From: DATJLY01 sp963729295
Lineage (GTDB): Bacteria; Pseudomonadota; Alphaproteobacteria; ATCC43930; CGMCC-115725
Direction of reading: 5' to 3'
DNA: 64,000 nucleotides
NCBI GenBank assembly: GCA_963729295.1
Contig: CAVSNJ010000004.1
Span: 248,001 to 312,000, forward strand
Position numbers and translations under genes: made by a program. Positions 36,604 to 46,842 of this stretch are shown here, in pieces. The notes under the pieces were generated by a model that did no database searches, had not been told where the DNA came from, and worked only from the letters and a program-made list of their open reading frames with translations. The first letter of the stretch is position 1; every line of letters starts with the position of its first letter.

Positions 36604-37541
36604 TGCCGCGAGGATATGAACGCGCACTCTACATCCTCCCCTTCGATCACCGCGGTTCCTTCGAGACGAGGATGTTCGGTTGGAAGCCGCCGCTCACCGA
36701 GGCACAGACCGCCGAAATCGCCAGCGCCAAGCGGATCATTTACGACGGCTTTAAAGCCGCGCTCGCCGCCGGCGCACCAAAGGAAAAAGCCGGCATCCTG
36801 GTGGACGAGCAATTCGGCGCCTCCATTTTGCGCGACGCGCACGCCGAGGGCTTCACCACTGCCTGCGCCGCGGAGAAAAGCGGCCAGGATGAGTTCGAAT
36901 TTGAATATGGCGAGGATTACGCGCGCCATATCGAGACCATCGACCCGAACTTCTGCAAGGTGCTGGTCCGCTACAACCCCGAGAGCGACCACGCCTTGAA
37001 CCAGAGGCAGGCGGCGCGGCTGAGGCGCTTGTCCGAATATCTTGCCAGTCGGAACCGCAGTCGCTTCATGTTCGAGCTGCTGGTGCCACCGGAGAAGGCG
37101 CAGCTCGAAAAACTGAAGGGCGACAAGAAGACCTACGATCGAGAGCTCAGGCCCCGCTTGATGGTCAAGGCCATCTCGGATCTCCAAGACTCCGGCGTGG
37201 ATCCGGATCTGTGGAAAGTCGAAGGTCTCGATCGGCGCGAGGACTGCGTGAAGATCGTGGCCGCTGCGCGCGCCGGCGGGCGTGATCGGGTCGGCTGCAT
37301 CATTCTGGGGCGCGGCGAGGATGACCGACGCGTGCGCGAATGGCTCGCGACGGCGGCGGGTGTGCCGGGCTTTGTCGGGTTTGCCGTGGGCCGCACCGTC
37401 TTCTGGGATCCGCTTGTCGACTGGCGGGCCGGGAAGAAGACGCGGGAGGCGTCCGCTGTCGAGATTGCGCGGCGCTACCGCGAATTCGTGGACGTCTTCG
37501 AGACCGCCCGACGCTCGACTGCCGCGCGTGCCTCGGCTTGA
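36603..37541 (+). CDS. DUF2090 / IolC C-terminal-like aldolase-family protein
   Basis: A 312-residue protein resembling the DUF2090 domain found at the end of some IolC proteins, a class I aldolase-like TIM barrel: ALYILPFDHRGSF at the N-terminus, GILVDEQFGASILRDA, DFCKVLVRYNPE-like NFCKVLVRYNPES, RFMFELLVPPE, LWKVEGLDRREDC, and GFVGFAVGRTVFWDPLVDW. By comparison with 5-dehydro-2-deoxyphosphogluconate aldolases it may split a keto-sugar phosphate, but the substrate is unknown. It overlaps the tal-pgi stop by 1 base and is followed by gnd after 42 bases, so it is a constant operon member and may act on a sugar phosphate formed here. Confidence 0.75.
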
Positions 37542-37583
37542 TCGAAGCGGCCGCCGCAACGGCATGAAGAGGAGGGTTTGCTC

Positions 37584-38603
37584 GTGCAGTTAGGAATGAT
37601 CGGCCTTGGCCGGATGGGGGCGAATATGGTGCGCCGGCTCTTGAAGGGCGGCCATCAATGCGTGGTATTCGACATGTCCGCGAATGCGGTGGCGGATCTG
37701 GAGAAGGAGAAGGCCATTGGCACTGCCTCGCTGGCGGAGTTCGGCTCGAAGCTGACGAAGCCCCGGGCGGTCTGGCTGATGGTGCCGGCTGGCGCGGTCG
37801 ACAAGACCATCGGAGATCTCCTGCCTCAACTCGAGCGCGGCGACATTCTTATCGACGGCGGCAATTCCTATTACATCGACGACATGCGCCGAGCGAAGGA
37901 ACTGACACGCAAAGGCATCCACTATGTCGATGTCGGCACCAGCGGCGGCATCTGGGGGCTGGAGCGCGGCTATTGCATGATGATCGGCGGCGGGGCAGAT
38001 GCGGTGAAGCGTCTCGACCCGATTTTTGCCACGCTCGCACCGGGTCGCGGCACCATCGCGCGCACCCCGGGACGCGAGAAGGCTACCGGCACGACCGCAG
38101 AAAACGGCTATCTGCACTGCGGATCGAATGGTGCCGGCCATTTCGTCAAGATGGTACATAACGGCATCGAATATGGCGTGATGGCCGCCTACGCGGAGGG
38201 GCTGGCCGTTCTCAAGGCTGCCGATATTGGCAAGAGGCCGGGCGCGGTCGATGCGGAAACGACTCCCTTGCGCGATCCCGAGCATTATCAATTCGATCTC
38301 AACCTTGCAGACATAACGGAGCTGTGGCGCCGCGGCAGCGTCATCGCCTCATGGCTCCTCGACCTTTCGGCGACGGCCCTGGTGCACGACCCGGCGCTTT
38401 CGAAGTTCGCGGGTCACGTGTCGGATTCCGGCGAAGGGCGCTGGACCATTAAAGCCGCCATCGATGAAGGCGTGTCGGCCCATGTGCTGTCATCGGCCCT
38501 CTACGAGCGCTTCAGCTCACGCGGCAACGCGGATTTCGCGGACAAGCTGCTTTCGGCCATGCGCTACGAGTTCGGCGGCCATATCGAGAAGTCGCCCACA
38601 TGA
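37584..38603 (+). CDS. gnd: 6-phosphogluconate dehydrogenase, short (GndA/YqeC) type
   Basis: A 339-residue oxidative decarboxylase making ribulose 5-phosphate from 6-phosphogluconate. Rossmann motif MIGLGRMGANMVRRLLKGGH near the N-terminus, DGGNSYYIDD, DVGTSGGIWGLERGYCMM, and FVKMVHNGIEYGVMA. The length (about 340 rather than 470) marks the short branch, usually NAD-preferring. GTG 37584 is chosen because GGAGGG lies at 37571-37576. The stop overlaps the start of transketolase (ATGA). Confidence 0.93.
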   Translation: MQLGMIGLGRMGANMVRRLLKGGHQCVVFDMSANAVADLEKEKAIGTASLAEFGSKLTKPRAVWLMVPAGAVDKTIGDLLPQLERGDILIDGGNSYYIDDMRRAKELTRKGIHYVDVGTSGGIWGLERGYCMMIGGGADAVKRLDPIFATLAPGRGTIARTPGREKATGTTAENGYLHCGSNGAGHFVKMVHNGIEYGVMAAYAEGLAVLKAADIGKRPGAVDAETTPLRDPEHYQFDLNLADITELWRRGSVIASWLLDLSATALVHDPALSKFAGHVSDSGEGRWTIKAAIDEGVSAHVLSSALYERFSSRGNADFADKLLSAMRYEFGGHIEKSPT

Positions 38604-40657
38604 CGCAGCAAGAGCTCGACCAACTGGCGATCAACACGATCCGCACGCTCTCCATCGATGCGGTCCAGCAGGCGAAGTCCGGCCATCCCGGCGCGCCGAT
38701 GGCACTCGCGCCGCTGGTCTATACGATCTGGAACCGGGTGATGCGCTTCGACCCGAAGGACCCGATCTGGCCCGACCGCGACCGCTTCGTTCTGTCCAAC
38801 GGCCATGCCTCGATGCTGCTTTGGTCCGTGCTGCATCTGACCGGGACACAGGCGGTGAATGCTGAATATGAGCGCGTGGGCAAGCCGGCGGTCACGCTTG
38901 ACGACATCCGTCACTTCCGCCAGCTCGGCAGCAAGGCGCCGGGGCATCCGGAATATCATTGGGTCTCGGGGGTGGAGTGTACGACAGGACCGCTGGGCCA
39001 GGGGATCGCCAACAGCGTCGGCATGGCGATGGCGCGAAAGTGGCTTGCCTGTCGCTACAACCGGCCCGGCTTCGAGATATTCGACTACGCCATCTACACG
39101 GTTTGCAGCGACGGTTGCCTGATGGAAGGCGTCGGCTCCGAGGCGGCTTCGCTGGCCGGTCATCTGGGTCTCGACGACCTTTGCTGGATCTACGACAACA
39201 ATCACATCACGATCGAGGGCAACACGCGCATCGCCTTCACCGAAGATGTCGCGGCGCGCTTCCTCGGCTATCACTGGAACGTGCTACGAGTCGGCGACGC
39301 GAACGACCTCGAGCGCATCGAAGACGCGCTCGCCGTGTTCCGGAAGACCGAAGGCCGGCCGACGCTGATCATTCTCGACAACCATATCGGCTACGGCTCG
39401 CCGCACAAAATCGATACCGCGGCGGCCCATGGCGAGCCTCTGGGCGAGGAGGAAGTCCGGCTGACCAAACGCGCTTACGGTTGGCCGGAGGATGCCAAGT
39501 TCCTCGTTCCCGAGGGCGTGCGCGAGCATTTCGCCGCGGGGATCGGACGGCGCGGCGCCGAGGCGCGTGCTCGTTGGGAGACTCTGTTCGGCGCGTATCG
39601 GACGCAGTTTCCCGCTCTTGCCGCCGAGATTGATCAAATCGAGCACCGCGAGCTCCCGGCGGGATGGGAACGCAACCTGCCGAGCTTCCCCGCCGACCCC
39701 AAGGGGATCGCCGGGCGCGACGCCTCTGGGGAAGTGCTGAACGTGCTCGCCCAGAACATTCCTTGGTTGCTGGGGGGTTCGGCGGATCTCGCGCCATCAA
39801 CCAAGACCACGCTCAAATTTTCTGGCGCCGGAGATTTTGAAGCCGCAACGCCGAGCGGCCGCAATCTGCATTTCGGCATCCGCGAGCACGCCATGGCGGC
39901 GATCGTCAATGGGCTCGCTCTCTCGAAGCTGCGAGCCTTTGGCGCGACCTTTTTCATCTTCAGCGATTATGCGCGCCCCGCCATCCGGCTCTCCGCTCTG
40001 ATGGAGCTTCCCACGATTTTGGTCTTCACCCATGACGCCATGGGCGACGGCGAGGATGGACCAACGCATCAGCCGGTGGAGCAGCTAATTTCGCTGCGCG
40101 CCATTCCTGGTCTGGTCGTGCTCAGGCCGGGCGACGCCAACGAGGTCGTCGAAGCCTATCGCTATGTCCTGCAGTTGCGTCATCAGCCCGCGGTGATTGT
40201 GCTGTCGCGCCAGACGTTGCCGACTTTCGACCGTAGCAAATATGCCTCCGCTGCCGGTGTCGCGCGGGGCGCGTATGTCATGGCGGATGCCGCGCGCGGT
40301 CTGCCCGAAATCATCCTGATCGCGTCGGGCAGCGAAGTCAGTCTTGCCGTCGAGGCGCACGAGGTACTGAGCTTTGAGGGAATCCGCTCTCGGGTCGTCT
40401 CGATGCCGTCCTGGGATATCTTTGAGCATCAGCCGCGGTCGTATCGCGAGAGCGTGCTCCCTCCCGAGGTCAAACCGCGCATCGCCGTCGAGCAGGGATC
40501 AGTGCTGGGATGGGAGCGCTACGTCGGCGCCGATGGCCAGGTCATCGGCATGAAGACATTTGGCGCCTCGGCGCCGCTCAAGGAACTGCAACGCAAATTC
40601 GGTTTCGAGCCCGAGCGGGTCGTTTCAGCCGCTAAAGAACTGCTCGGACGCAAATGA
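38600..40657 (+). CDS. tkt: Transketolase
   Basis: A 685-residue thiamine-diphosphate enzyme that moves two-carbon units between sugar phosphates. N-terminal marks ANTIRTLSID-like INTIRTLSIDAVQQAKSGHP and RFVLSNGHASMLLW, ThDP site GDGCLMEG-like SDGCLMEGVGSEA and DDLCWIYDNNHITIEGN, the pyrimidine domain FGIREHAMAAIVNGLA, and SRQTLPTFDR near the C-terminus. The start overlaps gnd by 4 bases and the stop overlaps zwf by 4 bases. Complete length. Confidence 0.95.
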   Translation: MTQQELDQLAINTIRTLSIDAVQQAKSGHPGAPMALAPLVYTIWNRVMRFDPKDPIWPDRDRFVLSNGHASMLLWSVLHLTGTQAVNAEYERVGKPAVTLDDIRHFRQLGSKAPGHPEYHWVSGVECTTGPLGQGIANSVGMAMARKWLACRYNRPGFEIFDYAIYTVCSDGCLMEGVGSEAASLAGHLGLDDLCWIYDNNHITIEGNTRIAFTEDVAARFLGYHWNVLRVGDANDLERIEDALAVFRKTEGRPTLIILDNHIGYGSPHKIDTAAAHGEPLGEEEVRLTKRAYGWPEDAKFLVPEGVREHFAAGIGRRGAEARARWETLFGAYRTQFPALAAEIDQIEHRELPAGWERNLPSFPADPKGIAGRDASGEVLNVLAQNIPWLLGGSADLAPSTKTTLKFSGAGDFEAATPSGRNLHFGIREHAMAAIVNGLALSKLRAFGATFFIFSDYARPAIRLSALMELPTILVFTHDAMGDGEDGPTHQPVEQLISLRAIPGLVVLRPGDANEVVEAYRYVLQLRHQPAVIVLSRQTLPTFDRSKYASAAGVARGAYVMADAARGLPEIILIASGSEVSLAVEAHEVLSFEGIRSRVVSMPSWDIFEHQPRSYRESVLPPEVKPRIAVEQGSVLGWERYVGADGQVIGMKTFGASAPLKELQRKFGFEPERVVSAAKELLGRK

Positions 40658-42207
40658 CGACGATCAAGCGCCCAGCGAAGGACGACAATGACGTCGTGGC
40701 GCCGCCTTGCGCGATGGTCATCTTCGGTGCCGCCGGCGATCTGACCAAGCGGCTGGTCGTGCCAGCGCTCTACAACCTTGTTACTGCGAAGCGTCTACCC
40801 AACGAATTTCAGCTCATTGGTGTCGACTTGGCCGCCAAGAGCACTGAGGGTTGGCGTCAGGGTCTGACCGATATGATGAGCGACCTCGTCACCCATGGCG
40901 GCGGCGAGTTCCAGGCCGATCGGATCGACCAGTCCGCCTGGCGATGGCTCACCGACCGCATGAGCTACGTACGAGGTGACCTGAATGATCCCGCAGCCTA
41001 CCGCCGTCTTGGCGAGCATCTGGCGACGCTGGACAAGACGATGGGGACGGCCGGCAACCATCTCTTCTATCTCGCCGTCTCGGATCGCTTCTTCGGCGTA
41101 GCGGTTGCCGGGCTCGGAGCCGCAAACTTGGTGACGGAAGAAAATTCCCAGTGGCGCCGGGTCGTGATCGAAAAACCCTTCGGCCACGACTTGGCTTCGG
41201 CCAAGGCGCTCAATGCCGAGATCCTGAAAACACTGCAAGAACATCAGATTTACCGGATCGACCATTTCCTCGGCAAGGAAACGGTCCAGAACATCATGGT
41301 GCTGCGCTTCGCCAACGGCCTGCTCGAACCGCTGTGGAATCGTCAGCATATCGAGCATATCCAGATCACGGCGGCGGAAACCATGGGCGTCGAGCACCGC
41401 GGCAAGTTCTACGAAAGGACCGGAGCGCTACGCGACATGGTGCCCAATCACGTATTCCAGCTGTTGGCGATGACGGCGATGGAGCCGCCTATTTCCTTCG
41501 ATGCCGATGCGGTTCGGTCCAAGAAGGCGGAGGTCATCCAGGCCATACGTCCCTTAAAGCCCGGAGAGGCGCTGACGGACGCCGTGCGCGGGCAGTATGG
41601 CGCCGGAACCGTTCTGGGCAAACCGGTTCGCGCATATCGCCAGGAGCCCGACGTGGCCTCGGACTCCAACACCGAGACCTTCGTCGCCTGCAAGCTGCAA
41701 ATCGACAACTGGCGCTGGGCCGGCGTTCCCTTCTACTTGCGCACCGGCAAATATCTGGAGCGACGATCGACGGAGATTGCCATTCGCTTCCACCAGGCGC
41801 CCTTTGCTCTCTTTCGCGGCACGCAAGTCGAGCGAATGCACCCCAACTGGATGGTTCTGCGTATCCAGCCTGACGAAGGCATCGCGCTCGAGTTCGCCGC
41901 CAAGCGCCCCGGCCCTTCGGTGACGCTCAGCAACGTCAGCATGAACTTCGCCTACGAGACCTATTTCAAGATGGCGCCGAACACGGGGTATGAGACGCTG
42001 CTTTATGACTGTATGATTGGCGATGCGACCCTGTTTCAGCGCGCCGACAATGTCGAGGCGGGCTGGCAGGCCGTGGAGCCCATCCTGGATGCTTGGGCGA
42101 ACAGTCCGCCCAAGGATTTTCCGAACTATGTCGCGGGCGGAAGCGGGCCGGCCGCGGCAGACGAGTTGCTGGCGAAGGATGGCCGCGCCTGGCGATCGTT
42201 GAGCTGA
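40654..42207 (+). CDS. zwf: Glucose-6-phosphate 1-dehydrogenase
   Basis: A 517-residue enzyme that oxidises glucose 6-phosphate to 6-phosphogluconolactone. Nucleotide-binding GAAGDLTKRLVVPALYN, EKPFGHDLASAKALN, and the active site RIDHFLGKETVQNIM with the catalytic His and Lys; then ITAAETMGVEHRGKFYE and YFLRTGK-like PFYLRTGKYLERRSTEI. The start overlaps tkt by 4 bases; the HAD gene follows after 15 bases. It is the entry point of the oxidative branch coded in this operon. Confidence 0.95.
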   Translation: MTTIKRPAKDDNDVVAPPCAMVIFGAAGDLTKRLVVPALYNLVTAKRLPNEFQLIGVDLAAKSTEGWRQGLTDMMSDLVTHGGGEFQADRIDQSAWRWLTDRMSYVRGDLNDPAAYRRLGEHLATLDKTMGTAGNHLFYLAVSDRFFGVAVAGLGAANLVTEENSQWRRVVIEKPFGHDLASAKALNAEILKTLQEHQIYRIDHFLGKETVQNIMVLRFANGLLEPLWNRQHIEHIQITAAETMGVEHRGKFYERTGALRDMVPNHVFQLLAMTAMEPPISFDADAVRSKKAEVIQAIRPLKPGEALTDAVRGQYGAGTVLGKPVRAYRQEPDVASDSNTETFVACKLQIDNWRWAGVPFYLRTGKYLERRSTEIAIRFHQAPFALFRGTQVERMHPNWMVLRIQPDEGIALEFAAKRPGPSVTLSNVSMNFAYETYFKMAPNTGYETLLYDCMIGDATLFQRADNVEAGWQAVEPILDAWANSPPKDFPNYVAGGSGPAAADELLAKDGRAWRSLS

Positions 42208-42222
42208 GGGACAAGATTTCCG

Positions 42223-43041
42223 ATGGCAAAGAAGCGGAAGATCTCCCTGGTGCTTGCTGACGTGGACGGCACGCTCGTCACCGAGGACAAGGTTTTGACG
42301 AAACGCGCACAGGCGTCCGTCCGGGCGCTGCGCGATGCCGGCATCCGCTTCGCCATCACCAGCGGCCGGCCACCCCTTGGCATGGCCATGTTGTTCGACG
42401 CGCTTGAGCTTGATACGCCGATTGCCGGGTTCAATGGCGGGCTCTTCGTCAAGCGGGATCTCACGATCCTGGCGCAAAACACAGTGCCTGCCGACGTCGC
42501 GCACCAGGCGATAGACCTCATTCGTCAGCACGGTCTCGACGCTTGGGTCTATCGCGGCAATGACTGGCTGATCACCAAGGCGGTCGCGCCTCATGTCGCG
42601 CGCGAGGCATGGACGGTCAAATTCGAGCCCAAGGTCGTGGCTACCTTCGACGATAAGCTCGACAATGTCGCGAAGATCGTCGGCATCAGCGACGACCTTG
42701 ACCGTGTTCGACGCTGCGAGGCCGATGCACAGGCTGCCTTCGGGCAACGCGCGACGGCGAACCGGTCGCAGCCCTATTACCTCGACGTCACCAGCAAGGA
42801 CGCGAACAAAGGTGCGGTGGTGGCGTACCTTTCGCAGCACTTGGAAGTGCCGACCGAGGAAATCGCCACCGTCGGCGACCAACCGAACGACGTCCTGATG
42901 TTCAAGCGGTCGGGCTTCAGCATCGCCATGGGCAACGCCTCCGATCAGGTCAAGGCGGAAGCCGCCGCCGCCACGGATTCCAATAATGATGAAGGTTTTG
43001 CAAAGGCAATGGAGCGTTTCATCCTCGGTTCCTCGGAGTAG
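42223..43041 (+). CDS. Cof-type HAD-IIB sugar-phosphatase-like protein
   Basis: A 272-residue HAD hydrolase of the Cof/IIB type. Motif I is LVLADVDGTLV (nucleophile Asp and acid/base Asp), motif II is FAITSGRPPLGM, the cap is of C2 type, the Lys motif lies in DVTSKDANKGAV, and motif IV is TVGDQPNDVLMF. Such enzymes dephosphorylate sugar phosphates. It lies between zwf and pgl, 15 and 8 bases away, so it may remove a dead-end sugar phosphate of this pathway; the substrate is not shown. GAGGGA precedes the start. Confidence 0.85.
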   Translation: MAKKRKISLVLADVDGTLVTEDKVLTKRAQASVRALRDAGIRFAITSGRPPLGMAMLFDALELDTPIAGFNGGLFVKRDLTILAQNTVPADVAHQAIDLIRQHGLDAWVYRGNDWLITKAVAPHVAREAWTVKFEPKVVATFDDKLDNVAKIVGISDDLDRVRRCEADAQAAFGQRATANRSQPYYLDVTSKDANKGAVVAYLSQHLEVPTEEIATVGDQPNDVLMFKRSGFSIAMGNASDQVKAEAAAATDSNNDEGFAKAMERFILGSSE

Positions 43042-43049
43042 CACGCGAC

Positions 43050-43775
43050 ATGGTCGAACCGATCGGGCACGTCGAGATTTTCCCGGATCCGCTGGCGTTA
43101 GCGCGCCATGTGGCGGAATGGATGACGGAGGCGGCGCTGGCCGCGAAGGGTTCCTTCCGCGTCTCACTCTCGGGCGGATCGACGCCGAAGACGCTCTACG
43201 GACTTCTCGCTTCGACGGAATTCAGAAGCCGGTTCCCTTGGCAGCGTGTCTCCTGGTATTGGGGGGACGAGCGCTTCGTCCCGCATGACCATCCCGAGAG
43301 CAATTATCGGATGACCCGCGAGGCGATGCTGGCCAAGGCACCGGTGCCGCCGGAGAACGTTCATCCCGTTCCGGTAGACGGAACTTCCGATGACGCCGCC
43401 CGGCGCTACGAACGGACCCTGCAAGATTCCTACGGCGCGGTAATCCTCGATCCTGCACGGCCGCTCTTCGAGGTCACATTGCTGGGCCTCGGCGCCGACG
43501 GCCACACCGCCTCGCTGCTGCCGGGAGAGCCGATGCTCGAGGAGCGCAAGCGCTGGGTCGTCGCCGTTTCCCACGGACGGCCCGAGGTCCGCATCACCAT
43601 GACCTATCCCCCAATCGAGAGCAGCCGGTATGTCGGCTTTCTTGTCACCGGCCGGGAGAAGGCGGCCATCCTGCGCGCGATCCGCGCCGGCATCACTGAC
43701 GCGCCGGCCGCCCGGTTGCGGCCGGTAGGCGAGCTTTTTTGGTTCGTCGACAGGGCGGCGGCTGGCGAAGGATAG
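43050..43775 (+). CDS. pgl: 6-phosphogluconolactonase
   Basis: A 241-residue SugarP-isomerase-fold enzyme that hydrolyses 6-phosphogluconolactone. Marks: FRVSLSGGSTPKTLYGLL, WYWGDERFVPHDHPESNYRM, and LLGLGADGHTASLLPG. Placed 8 bases after the HAD gene and just before rpiA. It completes the zwf-pgl-gnd oxidative branch in one operon. Confidence 0.93.
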   Translation: MVEPIGHVEIFPDPLALARHVAEWMTEAALAAKGSFRVSLSGGSTPKTLYGLLASTEFRSRFPWQRVSWYWGDERFVPHDHPESNYRMTREAMLAKAPVPPENVHPVPVDGTSDDAARRYERTLQDSYGAVILDPARPLFEVTLLGLGADGHTASLLPGEPMLEERKRWVVAVSHGRPEVRITMTYPPIESSRYVGFLVTGREKAAILRAIRAGITDAPAARLRPVGELFWFVDRAAAGEG

Positions 43776-43810
43776 GGCAATCGTTGGCAACCTGTACGAT
43801 ATGCGCTCGC

Positions 43811-44503
43811 ATGATCAAGTCATCGGATCAGAACGACATGAAGCGCGCAGCGGCGTACAAGGCCGTTGAAGCGCTCGAGGACGGGATGGTGATTGGCCTT
43901 GGGACGGGATCGACCGCCACCTTCGTGGTCGAGGCTCTCGGCGCCCGTATCGCCCGCGGGTTACAGGTCACCACGATTTCGAGTTCTGAAAGGACGGCTG
44001 CGCTGGCCAAGCGCCTCGCCGTGCCGCTCACGACTTTTGCGGAGCATCGGCGCATCGACATCACGATCGACGGCGCCGACCAGCTCGAGCGCGGCACGCT
44101 CAATCTCGTGAAGGGGCTCGGTGGCGCGCTTCTGCGCGAGAAGATTGTGGCCAGCGCAAGCCGGAGGATGATCGTCGTCGCTGACGAAACGAAGGTGGTG
44201 ACGAAGCTCGGTAAGCGGACGCCGCTGCCTGTCGAAGTCGCAACGTTCGGCTGGGAGACGGTGCTCGATCGGCTCAGCGCGATTGGCTGCTCACCGCGGT
44301 TGCGGCGCTCGGGGACGAAGCCTTTCCGGACGGACGGCGGCAACTATATCGCCGACTGCAGCATCGATGACATTGCCGATGCCTCTGACTTGGAGAGACA
44401 GCTCGCCTCGATTGTCGGCGTGGTCGAGAGCGGGCTCTTCGTCGGCATAGCCTCGATTGCGATCGTCGGAACGGCCACGGGCGTTGACATTCTGCGAAAA
44501 TGA
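43811..44503 (+). CDS. rpiA: Ribose-5-phosphate isomerase A
   Basis: A ~230-residue enzyme that interconverts ribulose 5-phosphate and ribose 5-phosphate. Marks: VIGLGTGSTATFVVEAL, SSSERTAALAKRL, ITIDGADQLE, LVKGLGGALLREKIVA and KRTPLPVEVATFGWETVL. ATG 43811 and ATG 43838 are both possible; neither has a strong ribosome site, and the longer open frame from 43739 overlaps pgl. Its stop overlaps the start of the GH15 gene by 4 bases. Confidence 0.92.
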   Translation: MIKSSDQNDMKRAAAYKAVEALEDGMVIGLGTGSTATFVVEALGARIARGLQVTTISSSERTAALAKRLAVPLTTFAEHRRIDITIDGADQLERGTLNLVKGLGGALLREKIVASASRRMIVVADETKVVTKLGKRTPLPVEVATFGWETVLDRLSAIGCSPRLRRSGTKPFRTDGGNYIADCSIDDIADASDLERQLASIVGVVESGLFVGIASIAIVGTATGVDILRK

Positions 44504-46842
44504 GTAAACCGACGGAAGATAGCTCCCGTTCCTCCCATGCGCCTGGATGGCCTGGCACTGCGCCCACTTGGACTTCGAGCGCCAAGGACATGGTTACGAC
44601 CGCGCTCGGTTCTGGTCGGGTTTGGGCAACCGTAGGTTTTGGGATCATCAATGAAGTGTATTGGCCATCGGCCGGCGAACCGCAAATCCGCGATCTCGGC
44701 TTTATCGTTGCCGGGCCCACCGGTTGGCACGAGGTCAAGCGGGTCGCTCGATATCAACTCTCAGTCGCGAAGCCTTACGTGCCACTGCCGCGGATCGTAC
44801 ACGAGGGGGAGGGATATCGCCTTGAATTGGAACTGTCGCCGGACCCGCTGCGCGATGTGCTCCTCATCGCGTATCGGCTGACCGGTCAGAACGTCAGGCT
44901 GTATGCGCTGCTCGCGCCGCATCTTGGCGGAAGCGGCCGCCACAATAACGCCCGCGCAACAGACGGTCTGCAAGCATGGAAGGGCGCCAATGGAACTTAT
45001 CTCGCAGCCGACTGCGGTTTCTCGCGAACCAGCGCTGGATACGTGGGATCTTCCGACGGATGGCAGGATTTCTCACGCAATGGATGTATGCGCTGGACTT
45101 ATGGCGAAGCGCTCGACGGCAATGTCGCTCTGATGGGAGAGCTGGCCTCGCCCACTGGTGCGCTCGCCCTGGGCTTCGCCGACAGCCGTGAAGGCGCTCG
45201 TACGCTCGCACGATCAAGCCTGGTGGAGGGGTTCCAGTCGGCGCACAGCTCGTGTGAAGCAGGTTGGGAGGCATGGGCTGCGGATCTCATCATCCCGGAT
45301 GCTCCGGAGGAGATTCGGCGCGAGGCGCTTCTCTCCGCCATGGTGCTGAAAGTCCACGAAGCACGGACATATCCAGGCGCTGTGGTCGCGAGCCTGAGCA
45401 TCCCCTGGGGAAGCTCAAGCGACAGCCACGGCGGCTATCATCTGGTATGGATGCGCGACGCCGTCGAAGCGGGGCTTGCGCTGCTGGCGGTCGGCCGTGT
45501 TGTGGACGCGCGGTGCATGCTCGATTATGTCGTTGCCACGCAGCAGCCCGACGGCGCCTGGAGTCAGAACAGCTTTCCCGACGGCCGGCCTTTCTGGACC
45601 GGCGTGCAACTCGATGAAGTCGGGTTTCCTGTACTGCTCGCCGCGAAGCTCGCGGAATACGGCGCGCTCAGTGGTTTGGCGGGTGTTCCGGAGATGGTCG
45701 CGCGCGCGGCGGCCTATCTCGCGCGCCATGGTCCCACGAGTTCGCAAGATCGATGGGAGGAGAACGCAGGCGTCAGCCCATTCACCATCAGCATTGAAAT
45801 CGCTGCGCTGGTTGCCGCTGCCGATTATCTGTCGACCGAGGATAGCGCCTATGCGTTGTCGCTCGCGGACTATTGGAACGAGCGGATCGAAGACTGGACT
45901 TATGTCGAGCACCAGCTTTTGGGCGAACGCTTCGGCGTCGACGGCTACTACGTCCGCATCGCACCGCCGGCACTCCAGGGCGGATTACGCGGACGCATCG
46001 ATGTTCGCAATCGGCGAGGCGAGAGCATCGCAGCGAGCGCTCTCATCGGCATGGAATATCTCTATCTGCCGCGTCTCGGGCTGAGGGACGCGCGGGACCC
46101 TCGTATACAGAACACGCTGAAAGTGAGCGAGGCCATTCTCAAGGTTGAGACCCCTCAAGGCACTGCGTACCATCGTTACAACGAAGATGGCTATGGCGAA
46201 CACGAGGACGGCAGTCCGTTCGACGGCGGTGGCATCGGCCGTGCCTGGCCTCTCCTGACCGGAGAGCGCGGCCATCTCGATGTCCTGCTGGGCCTCGACC
46301 CGCTTCCTTATCTCGAAACAATGACGCGCATGACTGGCCCGGGCGGCCTCATTCCAGAACAGGTGTGGGATGCGATGCCGATTCCCGATATGCGTCTGGA
46401 ACCGGGCAAGCCCACGGGCAGCGCGATGCCGTTGGTGTGGGCGCATGCCGAATTCCTGAAGCTGCTCATTGCGCGGCGGCAAGGGCGTCCACTCGAGCTG
46501 CTTTCGAGCGTTGAGCAGCGCTATCGGCGTCAGAGACCGGTAGCCGCAACCTGGCACTGGCGACGATCCGAACCGTTCGAAGCGCTGCCCGCTCGTCGCG
46601 CGCTTATCATCGAGAGTTCCGATCCCTTCCGCCTTCATTGTGGCTTCGATGGCTGGCGCGATGTGGTCGACATCGCATCCGAGCTGCAAGGGCTCGGTAT
46701 TCATGGGGTCCGGCTCGACGCGAACGCCTTGTCAACTCACTCGGCAATTGATTTCACGTTCTATTTCCTTAAATCAGCGTCCTGGGAGGGAGCCGATCAT
46801 CGCATCACCTTAGAGAAGGACCGTGCTCGGATCACGACATAG
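44500..46842 (+). CDS. Glycoside hydrolase family 15 glucoamylase-like enzyme
   Basis: A 780-residue enzyme with the bacterial glucodextranase/glucoamylase layout: an N-terminal beta-sandwich (about 1-270: VWATVGFGIINEVYWPSAG, GGSGRHNNAR), an (alpha/alpha)6 catalytic barrel (about 285-670: YHLVWMRDAVEAGLALLAVG, QQPDGAWSQNSFPDGRPFW, WEENAG with E421 as likely general acid, IPEQVWDAMPIPD with E620 as likely general base), and a C-terminal domain of about 100 residues. No signal peptide is seen, so it probably acts in the cytoplasm on glycogen, malto-oligosaccharides or trehalose-type glucosides, giving free glucose for the pathway coded upstream. Its start overlaps the rpiA stop (ATGA). Confidence 0.88.
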   Translation: MSKPTEDSSRSSHAPGWPGTAPTWTSSAKDMVTTALGSGRVWATVGFGIINEVYWPSAGEPQIRDLGFIVAGPTGWHEVKRVARYQLSVAKPYVPLPRIVHEGEGYRLELELSPDPLRDVLLIAYRLTGQNVRLYALLAPHLGGSGRHNNARATDGLQAWKGANGTYLAADCGFSRTSAGYVGSSDGWQDFSRNGCMRWTYGEALDGNVALMGELASPTGALALGFADSREGARTLARSSLVEGFQSAHSSCEAGWEAWAADLIIPDAPEEIRREALLSAMVLKVHEARTYPGAVVASLSIPWGSSSDSHGGYHLVWMRDAVEAGLALLAVGRVVDARCMLDYVVATQQPDGAWSQNSFPDGRPFWTGVQLDEVGFPVLLAAKLAEYGALSGLAGVPEMVARAAAYLARHGPTSSQDRWEENAGVSPFTISIEIAALVAAADYLSTEDSAYALSLADYWNERIEDWTYVEHQLLGERFGVDGYYVRIAPPALQGGLRGRIDVRNRRGESIAASALIGMEYLYLPRLGLRDARDPRIQNTLKVSEAILKVETPQGTAYHRYNEDGYGEHEDGSPFDGGGIGRAWPLLTGERGHLDVLLGLDPLPYLETMTRMTGPGGLIPEQVWDAMPIPDMRLEPGKPTGSAMPLVWAHAEFLKLLIARRQGRPLELLSSVEQRYRRQRPVAATWHWRRSEPFEALPARRALIIESSDPFRLHCGFDGWRDVVDIASELQGLGIHGVRLDANALSTHSAIDFTFYFLKSASWEGADHRITLEKDRARITT

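Noticed and set aside
41554..43167. A 537-residue minus-strand open frame across zwf, HAD and pgl
   Set aside because: The plus-strand genes here have clear catalytic motifs and operon spacing; the minus frame has none.
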